Notes: generated by a model not told the origin, from the letters alone. A stretch of 64,000 nucleotides of DNA from Bacteroidales bacterium (GCA_910575545.1 CAJTFH010000002.1:124001-188000); one strand, 5' to 3'; shown: positions 34,753 through 44,069, numbered from the stretch's first letter. Numbers and translations are program-made.

Positions 34753-35256
34753 ATGATTGAAGACGCAAAGACATCGGCATTCCTTCAGCTCCGCAGAAAA
34801 TTAAAAGCGACAGCACAAGGTCTTCTCCTTAACAGGGAGGATGCCGAGGATGCGTTGCAGGAGTTGTTCATACGGGTCTGGCAGCGTGGCAATGAAGATT
34901 CTTCGACAGAGCAGAAGCGGGCTTTCCTATTCACTTCGCTGCGCAACATATGCATTGACATGCTCCGGAAGCGCTCGAAATCGGCCGCTACTGACGGCGC
35001 TGAGGTTGCCGACCGTCTGGTCTGCCATGGCGGAATAGGTGGCGTGGAGGGGAACGACGCCATCGGCGAGTTCCGGAAATCGGTGCGCCGCCGGCTCAAC
35101 GGGGTTGTGTTGCATGTGTTTGAACTTTATTCGTTTGAGCAGCTTGACTATGCGGAGATTGCAGAAAGGCTTGGCATTACAGTTGAGGCATCGCGTAGCT
35201 ACATGTGCCGCGCACGTAAGGTGATGAAAGATGAATGCGACAGATTATTAAAATGA
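34753..35256 (+). CDS. ECF-type RNA polymerase sigma factor
   Basis: 167 aa with the two sigma regions of extracytoplasmic-function factors: region 2 (NREDAEDALQELFIRVWQRG and RAFLFTSLRNICIDMLRKR) and region 4 (LYSFEQLDYAEIAERLGI and TVEASRSYMCRARKVMKDE, a helix-turn-helix). The next gene, 7 nt downstream, encodes a single-pass membrane protein and the third a small exported one; this is the usual sigma/anti-sigma arrangement, so activity is likely controlled from the envelope. No SusC/D genes are adjacent. Confidence 0.9.
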   Translation: MIEDAKTSAFLQLRRKLKATAQGLLLNREDAEDALQELFIRVWQRGNEDSSTEQKRAFLFTSLRNICIDMLRKRSKSAATDGAEVADRLVCHGGIGGVEGNDAIGEFRKSVRRRLNGVVLHVFELYSFEQLDYAEIAERLGITVEASRSYMCRARKVMKDECDRLLK

Positions 35257-35263
35257 TGATGGT

Positions 35264-35767
35264 ATGGAGAATGGGTTGGATATTAGAGAATTAGAGCGCC
35301 TGGTTGAGGCTTATTACGCTTGCGGGCTTTCGCGTGAGGATGAAGATTGCCTTCGCCGCGTGCTTGTTGCCACAGGGCTTAGGTCTGAAGCTATTGACCG
35401 TTGCCGCCTTGCCATGGGGCTTGAAGTCGTTATGGGGAATGATGCATCGGCACATGTGTCGAAAAAGCACCGGAGGCTTAGGTTTTTATCGGTGGCGGCA
35501 TCTGTTGCCGTAGCAATCGGAATCGGTGTGACGGTTCTTGCGACATGGCATCGTTCATCCATGGGAGACCGTATGGAGGCTGTGGTTTACATAAACGGCA
35601 CGCGTGTGACTGATGATGCATATGCCAGGGCTATTGCCGAGAAGGAGCGTCAGGAATGCATTGCCATGATGATGGAGGTTGTTGCAGAGAGTGAATTGCA
35701 ACAGCGGGAATTTTCCGCGCAATTGCAGAAGGCGGAACGTTTGAGAAAGCAAGTTTCATTAAATTGA
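35264..35767 (+). CDS. Putative membrane-anchored anti-sigma factor
   Basis: 167 aa: a cytoplasmic N-terminal part (about 1-68, LERLVEAYYACGLSREDEDCLRR) ending in SKKHRRLR, one membrane helix (FLSVAASVAVAIGIGVTVLAT, about 71-91), and an outer part with VVYINGTRVTDDAYARAIAEKER and a long C-terminal coiled-coil-like segment rich in Glu and Gln. Position directly after an ECF sigma gene and the single-pass topology argue for an anti-sigma factor. No named family is certain. The next gene follows after 6 nt. Confidence 0.72.
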   Translation: MENGLDIRELERLVEAYYACGLSREDEDCLRRVLVATGLRSEAIDRCRLAMGLEVVMGNDASAHVSKKHRRLRFLSVAASVAVAIGIGVTVLATWHRSSMGDRMEAVVYINGTRVTDDAYARAIAEKERQECIAMMMEVVAESELQQREFSAQLQKAERLRKQVSLN

Positions 35768-35773
35768 TATATT

Positions 35774-36166
35774 ATGAAAAAGTATCTGTTGGTAGCGTTG
35801 TTGGTGTGTATGGGCACGGCCGTCTGTTTTGCCGCGAAGCCTAAAATGGCCTGCGAAAGTCTGTTTGTAGAGAGCTTGATCAGGAATGAGAAAACTGATG
35901 TGTCAATCATTACATCAAACGGAAATTACTTCAGAAGCCTGACGGTAAGTGGCGATAAGAAAATAGTTGATAAGATTGTCGGCGCTATTGAGGCCGACCG
36001 CAAAATCGCGTCGAGTGTTGTTGAGACATTTGAGGGGAAGGAGAGTTATAAGATGATCCTTACCATACCTTATGGGGGATATGAGGGGATAAGTGTCGGT
36101 TTCGACAAATATTCCGATACAGATGCCCGGATTTTTATCTCGGGGCCAGTGGATGCATTCAAATAG
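35774..36166 (+). CDS. Small exported protein of the sigma cassette
   Basis: 130 aa with a signal peptide (MKKYLLVALLVCMGTAVCFAAK). The mature part has an alternating strand/helix pattern (CESLFVESLIRNEKTDVSI, FRSLTVSGDKKIVDKIVGAIEADRK, YKMILTIPYGGYEGISVGFDK) that resembles other small exported proteins found behind ECF sigma genes in Bacteroidales (DUF6108/DUF4252-like), but the family is not firmly recognised. Third gene of a compact operon closed by a terminator; it could sense or be a target of the same envelope signal. Confidence 0.68.
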   Translation: MKKYLLVALLVCMGTAVCFAAKPKMACESLFVESLIRNEKTDVSIITSNGNYFRSLTVSGDKKIVDKIVGAIEADRKIASSVVETFEGKESYKMILTIPYGGYEGISVGFDKYSDTDARIFISGPVDAFK

Positions 36167-36186
36167 TGTTGTTCTCATAAATGAAT

Positions 36187-36226
36187 CTGCGCTGCCTCAA
36201 GATTGTTTGGGGCAGCGCAGTTTTAT
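36187..36226 (+). terminator. Terminator of the ECF sigma cassette
   Basis: CTGCGCTGCC and GGCAGCGCAG form a 10-bp stem followed by TTTTATT. Confidence 0.88.
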
Positions 36227-36244
36227 TCAGAGGGTGAGATCTTG

Positions 36245-38935
36245 TTATTGGCGTGGACGGGAAAGGCGGAGGAACTCGCCGATCCATAGTACCAGCGAGG
36301 TTGAGCCTATAATCCACAGCCAGTCGCTGAGGCTGAGAGGGGTGACGCTGAAGAACTCACCTCCTAACTGCACTATCAGAATCTGACCGGCAAGTATGCA
36401 GATGGCTATGAACAGGAATTCACCGCAATTGGCGAGATGGAGGGCGCTCCGGTGGGTGGCATAGGCTCGGGCGTTGAACATGTTCCAGAACTGTAGCATC
36501 ACAAAGGTGGTGAAAATCAGGCTTAGTTCATAGGGCGTAAGGCCGCTTTCCCCTCCGAGCTGCAAGTTGAGAAGTTGCGGCAGGGCGGTTATGTCGGCAT
36601 GTTCAAAAACATAGACCATAGCGAAGAGGATGCCGAAGAAAATCAGTCCGGTGGAAATGATAAACCGCCACATAGCCGGGGTTATTATGAACGAACTGCG
36701 TTTTCGCGGTTTGTCGTTCATCACACTGTTCGACGGAGGGAGGGATGCAAGCGCCATGGCGGCGAATGTATCCATAATCAGGTTTACCCAAAGCATTTGG
36801 GTTACGGTAAGCGGCGATTCCGTGCCCATGAATGCCCCGGCGAGCACAATAAGACATGCCGCAAGGTTGACAGTGAGTTGGAAAAGCACGAAGCGTTGTA
36901 TGTTACGGTAGAGTGAGCGCCCCCACATAACTGCGCGACCTATCGATGCGAATGAATTGTCGACAATGGTTATGTCGCTTGCTTCTTTGGCCACCGATGT
37001 GCCGTCGCCCATAGAGAGCCCTACATGGGCTGCTTTCAGGGCGGGAGCGTCGTTTGTGCCGTCGCCTGTCACTGCCACGACCTGCCCTTGGCGCTGCAGA
37101 GCTTCAACAAGCCGTTTCTTATCCATTGGGCGCGCACGGGCTATTATTTTCAAATCCATCACGCGGTCGTCGAGCTGGCTTTCTGTCAAAGCTCCGAATT
37201 CAGGCCCGGTGATTATGTTGCGGTCGGTGTCGGAGGGTTGCCATAATCCGATCTGCCGACCGATTTCTTTTGCTGTCCCCGGGGTGTCGCCGGTTACGAT
37301 TTTGACGTTTATGCCCGCATTCAGAACTTCGTCGATGGCAGCGGGCACATCGGAGCGGACAGGGTCGGCGATAGCCACAATGCCGAGGAATTCGAGGTTA
37401 TCGGCAATCACCTTGCCGTCGGTGATCGTGGCATCGCCGGTCTTGATTTCCTGCACTGCAAATCCGAGGGTACGCATGGCCTGGGCCTGATACTCTCTCA
37501 GTTGTGTGTCGACCTGTTCTTTTGTGACGTTCCCGGCGAAATTCCGGCATAGCCCGTAGACGATTTCCGGTGCGCCTTTCACGAAAAGATAACGGCGCCC
37601 GGCGGCGGTTTCCGCCACTGTGGCCATATATTTCCGCTCTGTGGAGAATGGCAGCTCTTCAACCGGTTTCACGCTCCGGCGCAGGGAGGCATAGTCGATG
37701 CCGTTGTCGCGGAGCCACAGAATCAAGGCTCCTTCGGTGGGATTGCCGAGCACTTCGGGTTTGTCGCCTTTCGACATGTCGAGCTGGGCGGTTGAATTGA
37801 CTGCTATGCCAAGTTCAATCAACCGGCATTGCGGTGTGTCGGAGAGGCTTTGGTCATCACCAAGACCATAGAAATTGGTGCGGAATACTCTCATTTGGTT
37901 CTGGGTGAGGGTTCCGGTCTTGTCGGTGCATATCACGGTTGTCGCACCCATGGTCTCACAGGCGTGGAGCTTGCGCACAAGGTTATGGGTTTTGAGCATA
38001 CGCCTCATGCTGTAGGCAAGGCTCAGTGTGACAGCCATCGGCAATCCTTCAGGCACAGAGACCACCACCAATGTAACTGCAATCATTATGGTCTGAAGCA
38101 GGTAGGTGGTGAATTCCATCCAATCGAACTGTGGGTTCGACAGGAAATACATCAATATCCTTCCGGCCACTATTGCTACCCCAATCACATAACTGAATCG
38201 GGCGATGAGTTTTCCCAGCCGGTCGAGTTGTTCGGTCAGAGGGGTTTTCACGTTGTCGTCGATTTGCGCGGCTTCGAAAACCTTGCCGTTCTCGGTGTTG
38301 TCGCCTACAGCGGTTACGCGGGCAATGCCGTGCCCCTCCATCACCTTGGTGCCGCGCATCACATGGTTTGTAGGGAATGTAGCTTCTGGGTCGAATTGCG
38401 ACGGGTCGGTTGATTTGTGGGCCATAGGCTCACCGGTGAGGGTTGATTCATCGACATTGAGCGAAACTGCCTCAAGCAGTTCTGCGTCGGCCGGAATTTC
38501 CTCGCCCGTGTTGAGCACGAGGATGTCGCCGACTACCACATCTTTTTTCGGCACGGATGTGGCGGCCCCGTTTCGGATTACCTGCACCGGTTCGTCGTCG
38601 TTGACCTGGTTGAGGATTGCGAACTCGCGGTTGGCTTTTTGCTCGAAGATGAATGCCAGCCCTGTTGCAAGGAGTATGGCAATGAATATGCCTGTCGGTT
38701 CAAAAAATACGGTCGCACCTTTATCAAGACCGGCATACTCATAAATGGATATGCCGATTGAAAGCGCGCCGGCCACGAGCAGTATGATAATCAGCGGGTC
38801 GTGGAATTTTTCGAGAAAAAGTTTCCACCATGGAGCTTTCTTTGGCGGTGTCAGCAGATTGGCCCCGAACCTGCTGCGGCTTTCAATGACTTCCGCATCG
38901 GTGAGTCCGGTGTGGCTCTTGGTCTGATTTTCCAT
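36245..38935 (-). CDS. Calcium-translocating P-type ATPase
   Basis: 896 aa with the layout of type IIB (PMCA-like) Ca2+ pumps. Actuator domain with STLTGEPMAHKS; ion-binding helix four with VVVSVPEGLPMAV (PEGL); phosphorylation site ICTDKTGTLTQNQM; nucleotide domain KGAPE; hinge VTGDGTNDAPALKAAHVG; helix six with NLIMDTFAAMALA (Asn/Asp calcium ligands). Exports Ca2+ from the cytoplasm at the cost of ATP. A strand-matched pgpA gene lies 103 nt upstream; the gap has a hairpin but no promoter. Confidence 0.93.
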   Translation of the reverse strand: MENQTKSHTGLTDAEVIESRSRFGANLLTPPKKAPWWKLFLEKFHDPLIIILLVAGALSIGISIYEYAGLDKGATVFFEPTGIFIAILLATGLAFIFEQKANREFAILNQVNDDEPVQVIRNGAATSVPKKDVVVGDILVLNTGEEIPADAELLEAVSLNVDESTLTGEPMAHKSTDPSQFDPEATFPTNHVMRGTKVMEGHGIARVTAVGDNTENGKVFEAAQIDDNVKTPLTEQLDRLGKLIARFSYVIGVAIVAGRILMYFLSNPQFDWMEFTTYLLQTIMIAVTLVVVSVPEGLPMAVTLSLAYSMRRMLKTHNLVRKLHACETMGATTVICTDKTGTLTQNQMRVFRTNFYGLGDDQSLSDTPQCRLIELGIAVNSTAQLDMSKGDKPEVLGNPTEGALILWLRDNGIDYASLRRSVKPVEELPFSTERKYMATVAETAAGRRYLFVKGAPEIVYGLCRNFAGNVTKEQVDTQLREYQAQAMRTLGFAVQEIKTGDATITDGKVIADNLEFLGIVAIADPVRSDVPAAIDEVLNAGINVKIVTGDTPGTAKEIGRQIGLWQPSDTDRNIITGPEFGALTESQLDDRVMDLKIIARARPMDKKRLVEALQRQGQVVAVTGDGTNDAPALKAAHVGLSMGDGTSVAKEASDITIVDNSFASIGRAVMWGRSLYRNIQRFVLFQLTVNLAACLIVLAGAFMGTESPLTVTQMLWVNLIMDTFAAMALASLPPSNSVMNDKPRKRSSFIITPAMWRFIISTGLIFFGILFAMVYVFEHADITALPQLLNLQLGGESGLTPYELSLIFTTFVMLQFWNMFNARAYATHRSALHLANCGEFLFIAICILAGQILIVQLGGEFFSVTPLSLSDWLWIIGSTSLVLWIGEFLRLSRPRQ

Positions 38936-38981
38936 TAGTTATAATATTACTGTTTTGAAATAGTTGAAAAACGCACAATAA

Positions 38982-39012
38982 CCTGTTACATGATAATAAA
39001 ACATGCAACAGG
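38982..39012. repeat. Hairpin between pgpA and the calcium pump gene
   Basis: CCTGTTACATG and CATGCAACAGG pair with one mismatch around ATAATAAAA. There is no T-tract; it could be a weak terminator or processing site between two same-strand genes. Confidence 0.45.
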
Positions 39013-39038
39013 CGGGTGTGGTTTTAATTATTGCTGAT

Positions 39039-39551
39039 TCAGATGAATATCATGCGTGCGGCAATCACGATTACAAGGGCGTATGTGCCGGCGACAACAT
39101 CGTCGAGCATTACTCCCCATCCGTTCCCCACGCCCTCCATGCGGCGGCATAGCGGGGTTTTCACTATGTCGATGATTCGGAAGGCTCCGAATCCCAATAG
39201 CCCCAAAAGGGATGTCTCGAGGTAATCTGGTGTCGCGGCTGCGAGCAGGGGAATCCAGGTGCCCACGAATTCATCGATTACTACTGTTCGCGGATCTTCT
39301 CCCCAGTATCGTTCCATTATGCGCGATGTCCATGCCCCCACCACTGTGGTGACGATTACGAGGGCCAGGGTTATGCACAACAGCGTTGCGGTGGCGCCGG
39401 TCAGCAGGTAGATGGCATACCAGATTATCATGGCCAGGAATGCTCCGGCGGTTCCCGGAGCGCCCGGAATGAAGCCGGTGCCGAATCCTGTGGAGAGAAT
39501 CACATGAAACCAGGGGGCTTCCCCCAGCGGATGGTTGTTATTGTTGCTCAT
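39039..39551 (-). CDS. pgpA: Phosphatidylglycerophosphatase A
   Basis: 170 aa, four hydrophobic helices. Removes phosphate from phosphatidylglycerol phosphate in the inner membrane to give phosphatidylglycerol. The family marks are STGFGTGFIPGAPGTAGAF, DEFVGTWIPL, and FRIIDIVKTPLCRRMEG followed by GWGVMLDDVVAGTYA. A full-consensus promoter stands at 39616-39647. Confidence 0.92.
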   Translation of the reverse strand: MSNNNNHPLGEAPWFHVILSTGFGTGFIPGAPGTAGAFLAMIIWYAIYLLTGATATLLCITLALVIVTTVVGAWTSRIMERYWGEDPRTVVIDEFVGTWIPLLAAATPDYLETSLLGLLGFGAFRIIDIVKTPLCRRMEGVGNGWGVMLDDVVAGTYALVIVIAARMIFI

Positions 39552-39615
39552 GTGGCAGGGTCTGTTGAAAATTAATGCGCTGATAAGTCACCGTTATCGG
39601 TAACATTACGCATGT

Positions 39616-39647
39616 CAAAGTTATTACATAACTTGAAAACAGGCAAA
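39616..39647 (-). promoter_or_regulatory. Promoter of pgpA
   Basis: Minus strand TTTG (39644-39647), 20 nt, TAACTTTG (39616-39623). The leader is about 60 nt. Confidence 0.75.
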
Positions 39648-39662
39648 TATTCCGCAGCATAG

Positions 39663-40814
39663 TCAGCTTTTTTTCCGTTTTTCGAGAGCGTAGAGGAGAT
39701 ATAGCGAGGCTGCTCCGATTATGGCGCAGGGCATTCCGGCCAAGGCTGTTGCCGGAAGGCCGCAGCCTTGGCGGATAACGGCCCCTCCCATTACTGCGGC
39801 AACTGCGTTGGCAACGTTGAACGCTATCTGGATGCCGGCACCCCCAAGCATCTCGCCTCCTTTGGCATAGCGCACTATCAGGTATTGCAGTGGGCCGCCG
39901 AGGCCGAACATCAGCCCGGGAGCGGCAAAGGCAAACAGCAGCGACATAGGCTTGTCGGTTGCCAGCAGATACATGACCGGCATCAAAACGATGATGAGTG
40001 TTGCGATAATGGCAGTTACCAGTGACGGCGGATATTTGTCGGACATTTTCCCGGCATAGAAATTGCCGAACACCATGCCGGCTCCCACCAGAACCATTAT
40101 GAGGGTCATCGAAGATTCGGAGAACCCTGCCACCTCGGTCATGATAGGCGCGATGTAGCTAAGCCAGCAATACACGCTCGCCTGCCCGAAAAACACCCCT
40201 CCGTATATCAGCCACGGCTGCGGTTTCGACAGGAAATGGAATTGCCCTTTCATGCCGGTGTCGGGCAGCGGCGACAATACCGGCACCCAGCATCTGATGG
40301 CTACGAATGTGACCAGCCCTATTAACGCCACGATGGCGAATGGCAACCGCCACGACATGAGATGGCATATGAAAGTGAATCCCGGAACGCCGACAAGGTT
40401 GGCAACGGTCATGCCTCCGATAAGCACTGCCACAGCTGATGCGCCTTTGCCCGGATCGGCCAGTCGTGAGCAGACTATAGCTCCGGCGCCGAAAAACGCC
40501 CCGTGTGGCAAACCTGCGATAAATCTTGCCGCCAACAGGCATCCGTAATTGGGAGAAAGTGCAACCAGGGCATTGCCGATGGCTATGACTGCTGCCAGCA
40601 GCAGCATCAGACGGCGCAATGGCAGTCTGCGCAGGAATAGCAATGATGTTGACCCGATGGCCACTCCGCCTGAATATGCGGAGATTAAATGTCCGGCTTT
40701 TACGATACTAATGTCCAAGTCGGCCGCTATGTCGCTAAGGATTCCCATCATCCCGAACTCGACGATGCCGAGTGCGAATGTGCCGAAAGCAAGTGAAAGC
40801 AGTGATTTTTTCAC
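39663..40814 (-). CDS. MFS transporter (AraJ/sugar efflux type)
   Basis: 383 aa from the GTG at 40814, twelve membrane helices. SLLSLAFGTFALGIVEFGMMG, the A-motif-like LLFLRRLPLRRLM, and ARFIAGLPHGAFFGAGAIV match the AraJ/YdhP branch of DHA1 exporters. Substrate unknown. A TTG start at 40847 is in frame but would lie upstream of the promoter's -7 box (40836-40843), so translation can only begin downstream, at the GTG. The leader is then about 18 nt. Confidence 0.82.
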   Translation of the reverse strand: MKKSLLSLAFGTFALGIVEFGMMGILSDIAADLDISIVKAGHLISAYSGGVAIGSTSLLFLRRLPLRRLMLLLAAVIAIGNALVALSPNYGCLLAARFIAGLPHGAFFGAGAIVCSRLADPGKGASAVAVLIGGMTVANLVGVPGFTFICHLMSWRLPFAIVALIGLVTFVAIRCWVPVLSPLPDTGMKGQFHFLSKPQPWLIYGGVFFGQASVYCWLSYIAPIMTEVAGFSESSMTLIMVLVGAGMVFGNFYAGKMSDKYPPSLVTAIIATLIIVLMPVMYLLATDKPMSLLFAFAAPGLMFGLGGPLQYLIVRYAKGGEMLGGAGIQIAFNVANAVAAVMGGAVIRQGCGLPATALAGMPCAIIGAASLYLLYALEKRKKS

Positions 40815-40835
40815 AACGTAGAATTTTAGAGTGTG

Positions 40836-40868
40836 CAAAGTTAGCAAGTCTTAGCCTGAATTTGCAAA
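40836..40868 (-). promoter_or_regulatory. Promoter of the MFS exporter
   Basis: Minus strand TTTG (40865-40868), 21 nt, TAACTTTG (40836-40843). It decides the start codon of the downstream gene. Confidence 0.65.
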
Positions 40869-40884
40869 AAATCGTCATTCTTGC

Positions 40885-41418
40885 TTATCGCATATGGGCG
40901 GTTACGAGTGTGAGGGGTGAGGGGCAGTGGCCTTGTGTGCCCCAGGTCAGGGTTAGGTTGAAAAGGTCGGCGAGGATGGCGGTGATGTCGAAGCCGAAGG
41001 CTTCGAGCGAAGGGCGCACCAGTTGGGGGTGGCGGCAGGGAAGCCCTTCGGGGCGGGTGCATGTCTGTCCGGGGCAGTGGTGGCACCGGCCTATGGTGGC
41101 GAATGAGCGGCCTCCGAGTGTCTGTTCTTTTTCTATGAGCATTTTTTCAAGGCGTAGGCGCTCCGGTAGCAAAATTTGGTCTGCTTCGGAGATTGGGGTG
41201 TCGGTTCGGGGCAGAGTGATGGTTGTGGCGATGATTTCTGCGTGGTTGAGGCTGGATAGTATTTCGCCTGGGTCGAAGCTGAAAGGCGGGCAGCTCCACT
41301 GGTGCCCATAGCTGCTGCACTGGCGGCAACAATCAATGAAGCGCTCCGCATTGCGGTAGCGCTTCATGAGTTCTTTGACCGTTATGTGGCGGATATGATC
41401 GGTGGGTTCAATCTTCAT
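40885..41418 (-). CDS. DUF2284 family metal-binding protein
   Basis: 177 aa, soluble, rich in cysteine: CRQCSSYGHQWSCPP near the N-terminus and CHHCPGQTCTRPEGLPCRHP in the second half, the two clusters typical of DUF2284 and compatible with one or two iron-sulfur clusters or zinc. The function is unknown. It begins 8 nt after the der stop in the same direction, so it is the last gene of that transcript. Confidence 0.85.
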   Translation of the reverse strand: MKIEPTDHIRHITVKELMKRYRNAERFIDCCRQCSSYGHQWSCPPFSFDPGEILSSLNHAEIIATTITLPRTDTPISEADQILLPERLRLEKMLIEKEQTLGGRSFATIGRCHHCPGQTCTRPEGLPCRHPQLVRPSLEAFGFDITAILADLFNLTLTWGTQGHCPSPLTLVTAHMR

Positions 41419-41426
41419 ATTCCGGC

Positions 41427-42743
41427 TTATTTCTCACGCATGAATACCTGGAGGGGTGTGCCTTTGAAATCCCAGTTCTCGCGAATCTTGTTTTCGAGGA
41501 AGCGGCGGTAGGGTTCTTTGACCCACTGGGGCAGGTTGCAGAAGAATATGAATGTTGGCACGGCTGCGCCTTTGAGCTGGGTCACATATTTAATCTTTAT
41601 GTATTTACCCTTGTTGGCGGGGGGAGGATATGCACCGATGGCTTCGAGCATCACTTTATTGAGCTGCGACGTCGGCACTTCCCGGCGCCGGTTCCGGTAG
41701 ACATCCACTGCGGTTTCGAGCACCTTGAATATGCGTTGCTTGGTGAGGGCGGATGTGAATATTATTGGGAAGTCTGTGAAAGGGGCGAAACGTTGGCGGA
41801 TTGCGTCTTCGAAGCGCTTTTGCGCCTGGATGGATTTATCGGCAGCTATATCCCATTTGTTTACACAAACCACAAGCCCTTTTTTGTTGCGCTCTATAAG
41901 CCCGAAGATGTTGGCGTCTTGCCCTTCGATGCCTCGGGTGGCATCAATCATCAGGATGCAGACATCGGAGGCTTCGATGGCACGTATAGAGCGGATTACC
42001 GAGTAGTATTCTATGTCTTCGTTGACTTTCTGCTTCTTGCGGATTCCGGCGGTGTCGACGAGGTAGAAGTCGAATCCGAATTTGTTGTAGCGGGTGTAGA
42101 TGCTGTCGCGGGTGGTTCCGGCTATGTCGGTCACTATGTGGCGGTCTTCGCCGATGAATGCGTTGATCAGGCTTGATTTGCCGGCATTGGGGCGGCCTAC
42201 GATTGCGAATCGTGGGAACTCTTCGAGTTTTTCGCCGTTGTCGGTCGGTTCTGGCAGTTTCTTGATGATTTCGTCGAGAAGGTCGCCTGTGCCGTAGCCG
42301 TTGACAGCTGATACGGGATAGGGGTCGCCCAGGCCGAGGCTATAGAATTCAGGCACATTATAGAGCCAGTCGTTGGAGTCGACTTTGTTTGCTACGAGAA
42401 TCACCGGCTTTTTAGATTTGCGGAGAATCTCAGCCACATGGTCGTCTAAGTCGGTGACACCATTCATTGCATCGACAACGAAGAGGATTTCATCGGCTTG
42501 TTCTATGGCTACGTTTACCTGTTTGTTGATTTCCCCCTCGAATATGTCGTCGGAATTGACAACCCATCCGCCGGTGTCGACTATTGAAAATTCATGGCCG
42601 CACCAGTCGACTTTCCCGTATTGGCGGTCGCGTGTTGTGCCTGCCGTGGGGTCGACGATTGCCTGCCGGGTTTCTGTCAGGCGGTTGAATAGGGTGGACT
42701 TCCCTACGTTGGGGCGTCCGACGATTGCTACGAGTTGTGACAT
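41427..42743 (-). CDS. der: GTPase Der (EngA)
   Basis: 438 aa with two GTPase domains in tandem, unique to Der, and a C-terminal KH-like domain. G1 motifs GRPNVGKST (residues 9-17) and [10 protein letters not shown]3 DTGG and DTAGI; G4 NKVD and NKWD. Essential for late assembly of the 50S ribosomal subunit. It has its own consensus promoter in the gap behind era. Confidence 0.96.
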   Translation of the reverse strand: MSQLVAIVGRPNVGKSTLFNRLTETRQAIVDPTAGTTRDRQYGKVDWCGHEFSIVDTGGWVVNSDDIFEGEINKQVNVAIEQADEILFVVDAMNGVTDLDDHVAEILRKSKKPVILVANKVDSNDWLYNVPEFYSLGLGDPYPVSAVNGYGTGDLLDEIIKKLPEPTDNGEKLEEFPRFAIVGRPNAGKSSLINAFIGEDRHIVTDIAGTTRDSIYTRYNKFGFDFYLVDTAGIRKKQKVNEDIEYYSVIRSIRAIEASDVCILMIDATRGIEGQDANIFGLIERNKKGLVVCVNKWDIAADKSIQAQKRFEDAIRQRFAPFTDFPIIFTSALTKQRIFKVLETAVDVYRNRRREVPTSQLNKVMLEAIGAYPPPANKGKYIKIKYVTQLKGAAVPTFIFFCNLPQWVKEPYRRFLENKIRENWDFKGTPLQVFMREK

Positions 42744-42771
42744 ATGATAATAGTGTCAGATTCTTTTTTTG

Positions 42772-42803
42772 CAAAGTTAGGTTAAAATCGCAAAGTATGC
42801 AAA
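42772..42803 (-). promoter_or_regulatory. Promoter of der
   Basis: Minus strand TTTG (42800-42803), 20 nt, TAACTTTG (42772-42779). An imperfect hairpin (CAAACGCGC against GCGCGGTTTG, 42800-42836) upstream may end era transcripts. Confidence 0.7.
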
Positions 42804-42854
42804 CGCGCCGTCCGGTAATGGGCAGCGCGGTTTGTGATCTTGTATGGTGGGGGG

Positions 42855-43874
42855 TTATTCGATATAGCCGAAGGCTTTGAGCTTGTTCTCGCGGTTTCGC
42901 CAGTTCGGTTCGACTTTCACGAACAGTTCGAGGTAGACGCGTTTGTCGAAGAATGTCTCTATGTCTTTACGCGCGGCTGTGCCGACTTTCTTCAGCATGG
43001 AGCCGCCTTTGCCTATCAGTATGCCTTTTTGGCTGTCGCGCTCCACGAAGATTGTGGCCATGATGTGTATGCTCCGTTCCTGCTCCTCGAATTTCTCGAC
43101 AATGACCTCTACGGAGTAGGGCACCTCTTTGTCGTAGGTGGTGAGGATTTTTTCGCGTATGATTTCGGTTACGAAGAAACGTGCCGGTTTGTCGGTGAGG
43201 GCATCTTTACCAAAATATGGGGGCGAGGGAGGGAGGAGTTCAACAATCCGCGCCATCAGGTTGGCAACGTTGAAATGTTCTTTTGCCGAGAGCGGGAAGA
43301 TTTCGGCATTCGGAAGAATCTCTTTCCAGCTGTTGATGATTGCCTCGAGTTCTCCGTTGTTTTTAAGAAGGTCGATTTTGTTGATTACCAGCAATACCGG
43401 GATTGTTTCTTTTGCCACCCTGGCGATGAAATCTGCGTTTTTTGTTGGGTCTTCGACAACGTCGGTCACATAAAGCAGTATGTCGGCGTCGGTAAGCGCT
43501 CCCTGGGCATAGCTGAGCATGCTTTCCTGGAGCTTGTAGTTAGGCTTAAGCACTCCCGGGGTGTCGGAGAATACAATCTGGTAGCCTGGGGTGTTTACTA
43601 TGCCGGTGATGCGGTGGCGTGTTGTCTGGGCCTTTGAGGTGATTATGCTGACACGTTCACCGACGAGGTCGTTCATCAGCGTTGATTTACCCACGTTGGG
43701 GTTTCCTACGATGTTTACGAATCCGGCTTTGTGTCCGTTGCATTGCGTGGCGTCTTCGTTTCCGCATTCTGCGCCACCGGGGCAGCTTACCTGGCCGGTG
43801 AGCGCAGCTATTGTGTTTTCTGCGTCCTGGCGCTCTGTTTCTTCGTTGATTGTCTGGTTTTTGTTGTCTGTCAT
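42855..43874 (-). CDS. era: GTPase Era
   Basis: 339 aa. Binds the 3' end of 16S rRNA and guides 30S assembly. G1 GNPNVGKST, switch region KAQTTRHRITG, G3 DTPGV, G4 NKID, and a C-terminal KH domain with GILIGKGGSMLKKVG. Odd: before the G domain stands an acidic extension of about 50 residues with three or four Cys (VSCPGGAECGNEDATQCNGH), absent from ordinary Era. The ATG at 43874 is preferred over an in-frame GTG at 43901. The order yceD-rpmF-fabH-era-der is the classic one; a terminator-like hairpin separates fabH from era. Confidence 0.93.
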   Translation of the reverse strand: MTDNKNQTINEETERQDAENTIAALTGQVSCPGGAECGNEDATQCNGHKAGFVNIVGNPNVGKSTLMNDLVGERVSIITSKAQTTRHRITGIVNTPGYQIVFSDTPGVLKPNYKLQESMLSYAQGALTDADILLYVTDVVEDPTKNADFIARVAKETIPVLLVINKIDLLKNNGELEAIINSWKEILPNAEIFPLSAKEHFNVANLMARIVELLPPSPPYFGKDALTDKPARFFVTEIIREKILTTYDKEVPYSVEVIVEKFEEQERSIHIMATIFVERDSQKGILIGKGGSMLKKVGTAARKDIETFFDKRVYLELFVKVEPNWRNRENKLKAFGYIE

Positions 43875-43942
43875 AATGTTTTTTTGTTGATAGGTGGTCA
43901 CGGCATGTCGTTATGGGCTTATGCAACCTCCATGTTTGAAGT

Positions 43943-43977
43943 TAAAACAAAAATAGCACCTGAAAAGATGCTATTTT
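43943..43977 (-). terminator. Terminator behind fabH
   Basis: Minus strand AAAATAGCATC and GGTGCTATTTT pair (11 bp, one G-U) around TTTTCA, then TGTTTTA. It probably limits read-through into era. Confidence 0.75.
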
Positions 43978-44069
43978 CTGAGATTTTTAGATAGGCTACT
44001 TATGTGCCGTCGGTTAACTGCTTGCAGGCGGGATGCTTTGCGGCAGTTTTCGATGACTTTTGTAATGGA

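Noticed and set aside
42834-43637. 267-aa frame antisense to era
   Set aside because: Antisense to the conserved GTPase; Phe/Tyr/Val-rich composition is a by-product of codon bias on the other strand.
43874-43901. GTG start of era at 43901
   Set aside because: An ATG in frame follows nine codons later; the extra residues (TTYQQKN) are not family-like.
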